Below are positions 1 to 11,400 of a DNA stretch of 64,000 nucleotides, one piece after another. A model generated the notes under the pieces. The model was not told where the DNA came from and did no database searches. It worked only from the letters and a program-made list of their open reading frames with translations. The position numbers were made by a program, and so were the translations under genes. The number at the start of each line of letters is the position of its first letter. Positions within the stretch are counted from its first letter, which is position 1. The stretch comes from Stereocaulon alpinum (Eukaryota; Ascomycota; Lecanoromycetes; Lecanorales; Stereocaulaceae): contig JAEUBA010000058.1 in assembly GCA_018257865.1 (NCBI GenBank), positions 124,001 through 188,000 of the forward strand, written 5' to 3'.

Positions 1-642
1 GTGATAGTCTATTTTCTAGTACATCACAGACACCCAAGATAGATTCAATTGCAGTACAAGGGTTTCTCTCCCAATTTCGGCATTCACCACAAGCCTTCGG
101 CTTCGCATTCAGTTTAGCTAGCTTCGTATGCAGGTGTACCACCATTACAACATCCGAGGCAGGATTATTGCCCCTAGCATGACGCCACAGTCCCCTTATT
201 CAGCTGTGGAAGGAGGTGTACGGAAAGATCCCTGCGGCACATTTGGTTGAAGATACGGCCCCAATTTTGAAGAGACCAGATTTGGAAAAGCTGTGTACGC
301 TTCCAGGTCTACTGCCCCTTTCTCAAACGCTTAGGCCTCTTGTAGAAGATCACGAATGCTCTAGCCAGGTATACTGAACGGCGAGTATCGCACCAATGTC
401 ATGGGATTGTCCGAATCTAGAGAACGCTTATCAGCCCATGTGTGCAATTCCCAAGAGCATAAAAGCCGCCATGTTTCCAGATCCTGAGCTCTGCAGCGCA
501 CAACACCTCACTCTCAGGATCGATATTCCAACCACCTAGTCTATACTTCTCCATTCAGACACAGATTGTCACCTTTGCCGTACCATCAAAAGCTGCCGAT
601 AGTGCATATTGTACAATTCATTCGAAGGTCCTCAACACCGAC
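1..642. other. Intergenic, upstream of the protease gene
   Basis: No reading frame of useful length and no recognisable element. The last 100 bases before the ATG at 643 are pyrimidine- and CA-rich, as expected for a fungal 5' UTR. Confidence 0.5.
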
Positions 643-2952
643 ATGTCCGGCGTCGACCCCAAGCTCAAGATCGGTGTGTGGGACCTGGAGCTCACAGATC
701 AGGAAGTCTCTGCGAACACATTATTGTTGAAGGATAAGGATGGCGGCGATCCTGGAGAGTCTACCTTCGAGCCTGACCTACGCAAGGAAGTCCTACCAGA
801 AGATTTCCAACCCGGTAAACCGTTTCGCTGTGAGTATACGACTTTTTTCATGCCACGCCTATATAATGTAAAATCTGTACAATGAAGCTGACATGGTTCC
901 CAGCAATTGTAAAGATCAGGATCAAGTACGAGAATCAAAATGAAGATGACGACCGTTGGGCAATGGGTACTGGCTGGCTGGTCCGTCCGGACGTCATGGT
1001 TACAGCTGGCCACTGTGCCTATGACTGGCGTGACGCACTCGGTCGTGCAGTTCATATCAATGCCTATATCGGCTACCACGGCAAAGCATCGATCATGACC
1101 GATCCCAATGTCCAAACACGCCGTGCAAAGCGAATCGTGACAACTTCAGGGTGGCTTACAAGCAAAAAGAACAGGATCAACGACGTCTCTTTCGTCCTTC
1201 TCAATAAGCCTTTCACGCAGGTGAAGCCATTCACCTTCGACTCAACGCCGATGCAAGGTGACGAGATGCTAGGTGTAGTGGGCTACCCTGGCGACAAGAT
1301 TGATAAGATTGGCGCTACGGAGGAAAAGGGGGCAAAGATGTACCAGCAATTTGCCAAGGTCAAGTACAATCTCGAGACTTCCGAGCAGCACATGCTTCAA
1401 TACAGGATTTCCACCTATGCTGGTAAGACTCCCCAGACAGATGTTCAAGGAACTCTAGCTGACTATTTGTGCAGGACAGTCTGGATCCCCAGTACTTCGT
1501 TTAGGCAAGGACAATACTTATACATCAATTGGTGCCCATGTATATGGCGGAGGTATGCACAACTCGGCGAGCGTTGTCAATGAACCTTATGGAAACCCCT
1601 ACAATGTCTATATCGCCGCTTTGCGCACTACGGCCCCACTCACAAAGAAAGGAGTAACTTATATATCTGCGGCCTCCGCGGGTGAGCGTGCGGTACCTCC
1701 GCCAAAAAGAATGCCGTCAAACACCGAGGAAGAAGGCTTTTGGGATGTCCTGAACGTCATCAAGGAAGTCGGAGCACCAATCGCAAAAGGTGTTCTCAGC
1801 GTTGGTCTTCCCTTTCTTGGACCTGCCGGGTTACCCATTGCCGCTCTTGCCAATATTGCTCTAGGGGTGGCCGGAAAAATATGCGAGTCAAGCATGGAAG
1901 GCGAGGAAAGCTCTCTGCCTCCTCATCTCTCACAGCAAGATTTCACGGATCGGGCCCTACTCGGCGAGGCCGCATTGACCGCTGTACTCAAGATGAAAGA
2001 GCAGGATCGTGTGCCAGAAGGCTTGTTCGAGATGATGGAAAAGACTTACACTTCCCTTGCTCCTGTGATTAAGAGGGCTGCTTCGACAGTCCTTAACCCT
2101 CTAATGGAGACTGCTTTGAGAATCACCCTCGAGAACGTGGCTAAAGGCAATCATGTTCCCAATATCTCAACTACCCGTCAAGAAATCAAGCAGGCTGAAG
2201 GTGACGATGAAGTGTTGGAAGACCCTGCAACGCACAGTTTCATGCGGGCACTCCTAAGCCCAACCCTTGTTGTTGAAGGAGAGGAAGGGTTCTTCGATGA
2301 CCTAGGTGACCATATCCGAAGAGGTCTGAAAGCTGGTCGGCCTTTCTTCAGGATCGCTGTCAAGGGTCTTGCTTTGCTCGATACTGTTCTTCCAGAGTCA
2401 TCTATGGAGGAAGGTGCGACTGCCGAAGCCTTTGATATCATCTCCAAACGCGCTATCATGGGCGAAGCTGCTCTCCAAGCTGTGATGAACATAGAGCACG
2501 ATGAGCTCAATGCTGAAGGATTCTTCGACGGCTTGAAAACTGCGTTGCAAACGATTGGCTCTACGGTCATAACTTATGCTCCAAAGGTCATTGGCGCGGT
2601 TGCACCCATTGTTCAAAGTCTTATGCAGGGGCAAGAGTCATCCTTGGCACCACGTTCCGCCCCTGAGCCTCCTAGTATGGAGCTCTTTGGACCCCCATTG
2701 TTGGCAAAGAAGTCGTTTGCGAACCTTAGGACACCCAGTGGCAAGGAAGATCGCTTGTCCAATGGAGCCTTCGGCATACCTAAAATGCAAGGCCAACTCC
2801 CCATTCACCGAGTCAAAGCTAATGCTCCCCTAGAATCGACCTCAGCTCACCCCCGCGCCGTGAGCTACACTCTTGATCGAGTGGAAGCGATGCCGAAGAC
2901 ACTGGGCCGAAAGGACTCGAATCAAGATCTGCCCCTCTTCGAAAAGGTTTGA
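643..2952 (+). CDS. Trypsin/V8-like serine protease with C-terminal hydrophobic repeat modules
   Basis: Three exons, join(643..829, 904..1422, 1475..2952), give about 727 residues; both introns are GT-AG and restore the frame exactly. Seen: no signal peptide; a chymotrypsin-fold peptidase at about residues 60-290 with His99 (TAGHC), Asp156 (INDVSFVLL) and Ser238 (GQSGSP, formed only after removing intron 1423-1474). The motif spacing fits S1B/glutamyl-endopeptidase-like enzymes. Residues about 320-620 are not protease: they hold two copies of a module made of an EGFW/EGFF/EGLF start, a Gly/Ala/Ile-rich hydrophobic helix, and a GEAALxAV motif (near residues 399 and 565). ESSM/ESSL acidic linkers separate the parts. 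The tail (about 630-727) is Pro/Ser-rich. Inference: a cytoplasmic protease whose helical repeats may bind membranes or partners. The catalytic call is firm; the role of the repeats is unknown. Confidence 0.85.
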
Positions 2953-3618
2953 CAGACCGACAACAAAATCAGGAGGTCACGGAACCTGAAGACCAATCTC
3001 CATTCGTCTTTCCCTACCATTTCCTTGATTTTAACCAACACTCCTTTACACTGCGACTGCTTTTAACGTCATCCTTAATAACCCCAAACACATGCTTGCT
3101 CAAATACAATGTTTGCACCGCTTCGTCTCTCAATACGCATTACACTCACCACTTACTTTTTCGATTGCAACAATTAGTACATTCTGCCACTCATGTACGG
3201 ACCCATAGGTTCTGCACGCTCACATTGCTGTATGCTCGTTGATTTACCTACTACCATTACTTAGAGCAGAACCTAATACATGCTTCTCTGCCTAAGAACG
3301 TGGAATAATATATGCACTTGACATAAGCAATCTCGGAATACTGCATCCAATTCACTACTTGCTTTGACTACGAACACAATCATGCTGAAGCTAATTTGGA
3401 CTCAGCTGCTGGATCTATGCCAAGGCGCTGACCTGGCTCCTGGTAGGGCTGAGCCAATCTCCATCAATTACGTCAACAGTCATTCTAGAGTATGTCCCCA
3501 ATTCAGCAAGCGCTCTTTGATCCCGTTTCTGAATCAATACTTTGTTCATGCGCTGAAGCCTGCAGAAAAGGCGCAGCTAAATTAATTGTATTGCTTAGCA
3601 CTCTATTCATCACAGACA
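2953..3618 (+). other. Intergenic between protease and photolyase
   Basis: Pyrimidine-rich sequence after the protease stop, probably 3' UTR, then the photolyase leader. An open frame at 3364-3585 has no recognisable content, and I do not call it a gene. Confidence 0.5.
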
Positions 3619-5217
3619 ATGGTTAAGCACGCGGCAGAAGAGCATCCCGAGCTAAAGCACCCTTCAACCAAACGCGCCAAGCAAATCGACGCGGAGACGC
3701 CCTTTCACACGCTCATTGAAGCCTTAGGCTCCCAAGACTCGATTGACAATGTGGAGAACGTCATCCACTGGTTCAGGAGTAAGGATCTCCGCACTCAAGA
3801 CAACAAAGCCTTGCACAATGCCTCCTCGTTCGCGAAAGAGAAGTCTAAGCCGCTTATCTGTGTATATATATATTGCCCGGAGGAGTTCGAATGGCATGGG
3901 ACGAGCCCGGCAAGAAGCGATTTGATTGTGCAGACTCTCGGCCTGATGCACAAGGAGTTAAAGGATCTGAATATTCCCATGATCTTCGTGACTGCAAACG
4001 CGAGGAAAGGAATAGTTCCCTCGATCGTAGACTTCGTCAAAGCCAACAATGGGTCCCATGTTTTTGCGAACTTTGAGTACGAAGTCGACGAGATCACACG
4101 CGACATCAAAGTCCTCAAGCAGCTCGGCAATGATGCCGTGCTGTCTCTCTACCACGACCAAACTGTCATGGAACCTGAATCTATACGAACTGGCAATGAC
4201 AAGCCTATGAAAGTATTCACCCCCTACCATAAGACCTGGCTTGGCCTCGTCAAGGATGACCCTTCCCTCCTTGATACTCATCCCTTACCTTCCAAGAATG
4301 CGAAATTTCCAGACGTCAAAAGCGGCTCGCATGATGTACCTCCTGTACCCGAGAATAAACAATTCGACTCCGACAAGACTAAACAACGTATTCGAAAGTT
4401 ATGGCCCGCAGGAAATGCAGCAGGCATGCAGCGCCTGCGACATTTCATCAACGACAAGATAGAAAACTACGCTGCAACACGGTCCGACCCTTCCAAAGAC
4501 TCCTCTTCTCGTATGTCTGCGTACTTCTCTTCCGGCACCGTCTCTGTCCGCGAAGTCCTCACTGAACTTCGAAAATACAATGACAACAGCGCAGACTTCT
4601 CTTCCAACGGCGCAAGCCCAGGAGTCGCTGCCTGGGTCCGAGAAATTTGCTTCCGCGAACTCTATCGCCAGATGATGGTCGTCATCCCTCACAATAGCAT
4701 GAACTTACCACAAAACCTCAAATTCGAGTTTGTGCAGTGGGAAGATGATGAGGAGGGTTGGAAGAAATGGTACGAAGGTCGTACAGGTGTGCCATTCATA
4801 GATGCAGGTATGAGACAGTTGAACCACGAAGCCTACATGCACAATCGCCTCCGCATGAATGTCTCTTCCTATCTTTACTGCAATCTACTCATCGACTATC
4901 GCCGTGGGGAACGTTACTTCGCCGAGACGCTTGTGGATTGGGATCTATGCAACAACACACAGGGATGGGAACCTTCTTACACCGTCTTCAATCCCGTAAG
5001 TCAAGCGGAAAAGAATGACCCAACAGGAAATTATATCAGAAGATGGGTGCCTGAGTTGAAGGATGTGAAAGGCAAGGCGGTCTATTCACCACATGATCGA
5101 TTGCCCAAAGCCGAATTCGAGAAGCTGGGATATCCAAGGCCGCATGTTGATTGGCACGAGACGAAGCAGCGATGCATGCAGAGGTTTAAGAGCGACATGG
5201 CGGGTGCGGAACCATAG
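3619..5217 (+). CDS. phr1: Class I CPD photolyase (cryptochrome/photolyase family)
   Basis: Single exon of 532 residues. The ATG at 3619 is the first in frame; the frame is open a little upstream but has no earlier ATG. Photolyases repair UV-induced cyclobutane pyrimidine dimers in DNA with blue light, using FADH- and an antenna cofactor. Seen: an N-terminal alpha/beta antenna domain (about residues 50-220, with the RSKDLRTQDNKAL start typical of the fold) and a C-terminal FAD-binding helical domain with GVPFIDAGMRQL, the HNRLRMNVSS helix, and a DLCNNTQGW flavin-pocket segment followed by FNPVSQAEKNDP and IRRWVPEL. The loop between NNTQGW and FNP is short (six residues). The N-terminus is charged and could be nuclear or mitochondrial. 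The family call is very firm; the CPD rather than 6-4 specificity is inferred from the motif set. Confidence 0.95.
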   Translation: MVKHAAEEHPELKHPSTKRAKQIDAETPFHTLIEALGSQDSIDNVENVIHWFRSKDLRTQDNKALHNASSFAKEKSKPLICVYIYCPEEFEWHGTSPARSDLIVQTLGLMHKELKDLNIPMIFVTANARKGIVPSIVDFVKANNGSHVFANFEYEVDEITRDIKVLKQLGNDAVLSLYHDQTVMEPESIRTGNDKPMKVFTPYHKTWLGLVKDDPSLLDTHPLPSKNAKFPDVKSGSHDVPPVPENKQFDSDKTKQRIRKLWPAGNAAGMQRLRHFINDKIENYAATRSDPSKDSSSRMSAYFSSGTVSVREVLTELRKYNDNSADFSSNGASPGVAAWVREICFRELYRQMMVVIPHNSMNLPQNLKFEFVQWEDDEEGWKKWYEGRTGVPFIDAGMRQLNHEAYMHNRLRMNVSSYLYCNLLIDYRRGERYFAETLVDWDLCNNTQGWEPSYTVFNPVSQAEKNDPTGNYIRRWVPELKDVKGKAVYSPHDRLPKAEFEKLGYPRPHVDWHETKQRCMQRFKSDMAGAEP

Positions 5218-6150
5218 AGAAATCGCTTGACTTACCACCCAAGCATGCACGGATGCACCGATGATTGTTTCTCGCGCTCTCTCATCCTGATGTTCTTGCT
5301 GTTGATGTTATGTAGACAACTTCGTAAGCACTGCATCTCATACATAAAGTGGGGAACATTAGAGGCTGCAGTTTTTCAAGCTAGTTCAAGTTCAATACAT
5401 TGACTCAATCAAGCTGTACTTGATAGATTAGGCAAAGCACTCCTGGTCGTGCCCTACCAAATCCTATCAGCAAAATGTAGCATCACTCAAGAGAGCTGAA
5501 AACGGAAGAATTGGCGCTGACCACCCTTCTCATTTGTGACCGTACTTGGGGATAATGTATAAAGAGCACGAGCCATATATCACCGTAGAAAGTACTAAGT
5601 GAACGTCATCAATCTATTATGACAACAACAGCCAGTGCACCTCTGCGCGAGCTTGTCCGTAGATCTCTATCTCATGACGAGCATGTCCATCAGTGTATTT
5701 CGAGACCTGGGACTTCTGAAGTTATTCTCTATGTGGCATGCACATATTTAGCCCAATATGTAGCTATTCTAATTGAAATGTTGTCATTACGTACTCGTTA
5801 TATGACTTCAGCATGCCGTTCATTAGTATCTAGCATATCGCCACGGTCAGGAGAGGACGTCGAACTTCGGCTTGAAGGTGTGGCTAGATAGGGAATAGGC
5901 TTGATATATGAGGGATAATTGTGTGCTATTTGCCATAGAGGGAATAGCACAACGCTTTAGCGTATCTTTCAGATATACGAATCGTAGCTCAAGGGCATTG
6001 TCCACTATTGGCAGTGTTCTACTCTTGTGGTGTCTCAGACTGGACCTTGTAGTATGAATTAGATTCAAAACAACATGAATAATAAGTATAATGAACGTGA
6101 GCAATACCATAGCATCACTATTCATGCAGGGCGGCGAGGAGGACCAAGCA
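5218..6150. other. Intergenic after photolyase
   Basis: AT-rich, with no supported gene. Open frames at 5619-5891 and 5847-6125 overlap each other on opposite strands and show no domain or coding-like composition. Confidence 0.4.
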
Positions 6151-6179
6151 CTTCTTCAAAAATGGCTTGCTTAGGAAAG

Positions 6180-6510
6180 CTAGATGATCCTGAAGATGCC
6201 AACCCCCAATCTGTATGTTGGGGTCTCTAAGTAGAGATTCATGAGCTCCTTAGCCCTATCGGCAACCATCCAGCGCATGGTCCAGTCGCTCGACCGTAAC
6301 TCGCAAGCCTTGTTCGGTCACCCGTAGTACACCCATACAACCCTACCCGCCTCGAGCTGGACATTCAAAATACCGAGTGAGCTTCACGTCTAGTGTTGAT
6401 AGGCATTGAGAACCAGGGCTGTGACAAACCGGTTCTTATAGAACGACCAATCGTGCGCAATAGGATGGAATCGCTTCGGATCAGGCAGGTCCGCCATTCT
6501 GAATGGTCTG
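6180..6510 (-). pseudogene. Possible decayed gene fragment
   Basis: Read on the minus strand, the stretch starts with a methionine in good context near 6495, followed by about 35 codons of protein-like sequence (DPKRFHPIAHDWSFYKNRF) ending in a stop. Further protein-like pieces follow in other frames (WTMRWMVADRAKELMNLYL), separated by stops and frame changes. No family recognised. It could be a decayed gene or chance. Confidence 0.25.
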
Positions 6511-6519
6511 TAATGAACT

Positions 6520-7610
6520 ACATGAGTAAGTGCTCGAAATTCGTTACCGACTAAGAGATTATCTCATCTTCAAATAGCATTATCCGCACCGTCTTTAAGC
6601 AGGAAAGTAGCATGAACCTTGATTGGCTTACAGTCTCATCTGTCTCCACATCATCAGCCACAAGCCCCTTTCCCACAAGCTTCTCGCTCTACTCCTCCTC
6701 CAAGAGCCTCGGCAGAGACGGCAGACGTCTAAGATACCTCCTCTTTTTTTGCCATCTATCGCTGATTGCAAAAAGTCGATCTATTCCGCCACCAGGACCA
6801 TAACAGAAATCATTGATCGACGCCGTCACTTCCTGAGAACCGAGCTCCTTGACAACCAAGTCTGCCACCTCTGGCACTTTCATGAAGAGCGTCGCTAGTG
6901 GTGAAGGACTGGCTAGGGCCGAAGAGCGAGATTCTTGGAAACCCAAGTGCCTTTAAGCTGCTATTTCCCAATAGTGTTGCATCTTTGGTGCTGTAACACC
7001 TTTCTGACGATTCTGGAATGGAAAGAAAGCAAGTATGGGTAGAACGATGCCAGTTCCAGGATTTGAACCCAAGGCAAATAGTAGCTGTGATGTTACTTGG
7101 CTGTGTGTCTGTGCACGCCTGAAGGATTTCAGCTTTGCCACTTATGCGCCTAAAGATGGGCGGAGCGACCTCTCATTTCAAGCATTGGTATAGGTTCTGA
7201 CGAGACAGCAGGCACTCTGCTAGGGCCGACGTCCGCGATGCTGACACGGCCGGCGGTGAAGAACATGCTAAAAGATGTCATGTTAATCCCACAGTATTGA
7301 TTAGTTGACCTCTGATTGTCCCCCACATCCCGCTAATACCCGGTTTCAGTAACATCAACAAATCCCCACAACACTGAGTTCACAATAGATATTAGATTGC
7401 GTAATCTACTCTTATCTAAGAGACACTTTGCCCATCCCAGTCAAATTCCTTCAACTCAAGCTCTTGTCCAGAATCTCTGCTTCCCCTTTCCACCCGTCGG
7501 CTTCGGCGTTGGTGGCTTACTCGAAACATCATACCCTCCCTTCCCATAATCACCACCCTCCACAAGACCCTTGCATCTCCTTCAAACCACTCCTATTCAT
7601 CACCAATTTC
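6520..7610. other. Intergenic with a minus-strand open frame of unclear status
   Basis: The minus-strand frame 6689-6946 (85 codons, ending in a basic, leucine-rich tail) has a protein-like look but no recognisable domain and no clear flanking exons. It may be part of the same decayed locus as 6180-6510. Nothing else is seen. Confidence 0.3.
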
Positions 7611-7811
7611 TTACTTCGTCTTGGGTTTAGGAATTGGCGGAAGCGGCCCACTGGGAGGCGTATAATCTCTCCCAGCGTGCGGAAGCGGCATAGGGCGAAC
7701 AATTTCTTCCTGTGGGTTTGATCTTGGCTTTGGTGGTGGTCGTGGGGCCGGTGTGGGGACAAATGGGGGTTCGCGCTGAGAGTAGGGTTGATTGGACTTG
7801 TGATCAGCCAT
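7611..7811 (-). CDS. Small proline-rich hypothetical protein
   Basis: A 66-codon ORF read from 7811 to 7611 on the minus strand. The ATG sits in a good fungal context (CAAG before ATGGCT) after a CA-rich, UTR-like leader. The product is hydrophilic with many PP/PxP runs (PAPRPPPKPRS, GPLPPIPKPKTK) and no signal peptide, cysteine or domain. Such sequences can be disordered SH3-ligand-like proteins, but proline-rich frames also arise by chance in C-rich DNA. I do not recognise a family. Confidence 0.35.
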   Translation of the reverse strand: MADHKSNQPYSQREPPFVPTPAPRPPPKPRSNPQEEIVRPMPLPHAGRDYTPPSGPLPPIPKPKTK

Positions 7812-8254
7812 CTTGTAGCTGTTGTCGTTGGGTTGTGATGGGTTTGTAGAGAATAATTTTCTTGGTATAGGTTGTGATGGTGATGATCGAGTGCTCTGAG
7901 ATATGGAGAGATAGCGGAAGGGGCAGTTTTATATCTTTCTACAGTTTTGATCTCGGTCGTGCTCAACAATGCGGTTTTCTTCGAACGTTTTCTTCAACGA
8001 GAATTACGGTCCGTTGCGACCTGTTCACCGGAATTTGTCCCCTAATTCTCGTATTAAGGAAAAGAATGCTGTGCCAAGCTAGATCAAGATATTTTCGGGA
8101 TAGCGAAGGCAATACAAGTGAGGTAGACTTTCCATACAGCGTATAAACGTGCATACCATAGAGTTATGGCACCTTTTGTCCCCTGTCTTAGGAAAGACAG
8201 CTTCTCCCCTCATTTCCTCAACCTGCTATCCAAAGTCCTTTCTCACGCTTCATC

Positions 8255-8479
8255 CTACATTATCAGGACAGCCTTAATCGCTTTGGCAAGTGTTGCCTGT
8301 AAGGCAACATGAGATGACGGTAGACTGCGGCAGTTGACGACCGAGATCAAGACATCGGAGTATGAGATGTCCGAAACATTTGAGACAGCTACTGTACCAT
8401 CGACGAGGGGCTTAGAGTAGGGCTGTGTAGAAGTAGTTTTGGCGACTGCTTTGATGGTAAAGAATACAATCTGGGCCAC
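8255..8479 (-). other. Possible orphan exon or gene remnant
   Basis: A minus-strand frame with protein-like composition (a VAQIVFFTIKAV start, ending VLIM then stop). It has no in-frame ATG; upstream there is a candidate splice acceptor (ACCAG after a TTAATC-like branch site). I could not find a convincing upstream exon. It may be the last exon of a decayed gene. Confidence 0.25.
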
Positions 8480-11400
8480 TGGTTTGATTGGTAGCCGTGA
8501 TTAATATTGAACGCAATGCCGTATGTCGAATAAGTCGTAGATCTCTGCCGCCAGATTCTTCTCAAATTTCTAATGAAGAAGGCGCCTCGACTGTATATGG
8601 ACTAGAGGGACCAGAGCAGGTGCTCCTAGAGCGTGGTCAATCACGGTGCCTCAGCTCGAAATGCAGTGCCTTGAAGTAGACTCCTTTGGCAAGGCTAGGT
8701 TCGAATGTGCTCGGGCAGCTTCTCGAAATAATAATTATGCACAACTTCGCTTTGTGATAGATATCTAGAGTTTACTGAAGTCGTCAGGGCCTTGTCAACG
8801 CTAGCGCCATGTGGCCGTGATTCACAGGAGAAGGCGGATTGCTAAGATGATCGAGACTTTGCAAGGTTGAAACCCTTTGCCTGATTGCGATTTTACCGTC
8901 TGATGAGAGGTTGCGAGATATTCTTGCCTGCGCAGAGTATGTCTGCTCTCTGAAACCCTTGGAGCCCACAAATCTTTGCTCCCCATCACGCACGGTTGAC
9001 TTACTTGTATTACCTCGATCAGTAATTGAACTTCTGCTTAAATGTTCTCTGGTGGTCTTGGCATTGGCTTTTTATCGAGAGACCTCCTGAGCTCAAGTCA
9101 AGCTCCAAGATTGCCAACAATGACTTCGAACCACATTTTAATTTTTTTGTAGAACAAAATTAATAGCTCTGGAGAACTAGGCTCCCCTTTCATGGCTTGG
9201 ACGAACCAGGAGCCTTTAGCCCCATTCACTCAGTAGAATCCAAGGAGAGCTTATTGGGACATGCAAGCAGACCTCAGGGATGGATACGACGAATAACGAA
9301 TCAGGATCTCAAGAAGCTCTTCGGCACACGCGCTTCTCAGCAACTTCTTCGGCCTTTCCATATATGAGCCAAGTAGTGACAGGCCAGCGTTTCTCGCTTC
9401 TACATTACAGGCTCTGAGACTGCAAAATGAGACGATAGTCTTCGAGCAACTAGGAAACAGATAGAGTCATCCAACCCGAGCTTCAGGAGTAGTCAAGGGC
9501 TACCCAAAGGCATGCATGAAATTTGGTGTTCTCATAACAAATAGGATGGACTTTGCAGGATCAACTCCATCAAAGGACAATGCTGGAACATAGGCGCATA
9601 TACCACATCAGCAAGCAGGTGGGGCCTTATGAACTATCGGTGCAATTTCTGTGAGGCCGGCTACAGCAAGGGAATTGCCACGAGCCTGACTTTCAAAACG
9701 CAACGCGTCGGCTGTCGAATTTTGCTATCGAGTTTTGTATACTGAGATGACACCTTTTGAGGGGCGGGCACGGATTCAGTACGAGCCTTCATAGCCCTCA
9801 GGACGAGAAAATCCTTGGTGATAAGTTGGGAAGCTCAGGTGGACATGGATAGAACGATCCCGGTACAGGATGCTCATGGAAGCGGAGTCGCCCTAGGATC
9901 ATGGGAAAGCCGAGGATTTGTGCTAGGAGTTTCAGCTATGAGCGCAAGCCTCATTTGCCGTGAGATAGGCATGGTAGATGTCACGTAGCATTTGCCAGTG
10001 GAGCACCTGTGCTCGTACTGTCATGAGGACTGTTGATGCTACGGATATGGCAAGACACTCCGCTCGCTTCGACGATCAGTAACGTAGGTCGTCTTTGCTC
10101 TTACCTTCAGAAACCTAATGTTCGCCATTACTGGACGTTCATAGCTTGCCAAGGCTTGGCAGTAAGGTAAGCGGTGTAGCTTCGTTCGCTTCAAGTTCAT
10201 TCCTAGATGAGAGTCAGTACAATTCCTGCTCGATTATCGAGGCTATTGACATTCTTGAAGCTCAAATCCAAAGGGAACTAGAATTCTAGATTGCTCCGAT
10301 TACATACAGATCCGATTTATTCCTGCTCTACATCATGCAGAAAGGCTACTCTGCTCGCTCTCAGGGGTTGTCCTGCGGCTCGATCGGCGATCTCGATCTC
10401 GAAATACCTGAGGTAAAAGATGCTTCGCATGGCGAAGACGACCAACATGGATCACACGATGTTCTGCAGCCATCTGTCTACCCGAGCTGCAACTGACCCC
10501 CTTGCACCGTTCAACAGCGTTGCTTTTGCAAGCTCCCTACTGCATGCCGGTTTGCTTCTATCCCTAGAACAGCACGATCGGTCGTTACACTGACGATGTC
10601 AAGAATTTCTACCTAAATGACGTTCTTCACCAGAGGCAGACTTGGCTTCGATAATACATCTGCACCTATGCCCAATGAATCACCTTTCCCTTCCGATGCA
10701 CTGCAGCTGACTCGATCACATCTGGGCCTTTGCTAGCACCCTCAGTCTTCCCGCCAAAGTGCTAATTCACGCCGACTTTGTTATCTGTGCTTGCTAGTGC
10801 AATGATAGCGATGTCTCAGCGTGCTTTCCGAGATCATCGTTGTGCATCCATGAGCAGATAAATATCATCAGGGAACTTGGACCCGCTGGAGCGAATCAGG
10901 ACACTGCCACTGTCTCCACTTGACTTAGCGTCTTGATCCAGCCGAGTGGGTATGTCTTAGACAATTCAAAGCACCCGTATCTCCAGTGCATCTTCAAGAG
11001 CCCACGGGCGTGCTCGGAACAATATGGCCGATATCGGCAAATGCAGGTATACTCGATGGGTCTAGATGTTGATCCTTTGGACTTTTTCTGCTAATGCAGC
11101 TGTGAGTGATACAATTGTCTGGTCGGATCTCCAGCACCACGTTCGGGGAAAAAGCGGTGTCCTGACTTCACTCGCCATGTGTCGGGGTTTCGGAATCGAG
11201 TTTGCTCGACTGCATGCGCAGACCAGCTTGGTGGCTGGTCGACGGAGTCTCATGATCAGTGGCATTCGCAGAGTACGCGTGGACACGAGCTCGTCTGTCC
11301 TGCGATAGCTAAAAGCCTCATCGGAATCTTGAAGTTCATCCGGCGTCTAGGCGATAGCTCAAGATTTTGTTAGCCCACCCTAGCGCATCCACTCCCACTG

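Noticed and set aside
3364..3585. 73-codon ORF just before the photolyase
   Set aside because: No domain, no ATG in good context, and it lies in the probable photolyase leader.
7040..7140. Minus-strand GGGTTCAAATCC resembling a tRNA T-loop
   Set aside because: No acceptor stem: the expected 5' partner of GGCATCG is missing, and the T stem pairs poorly.
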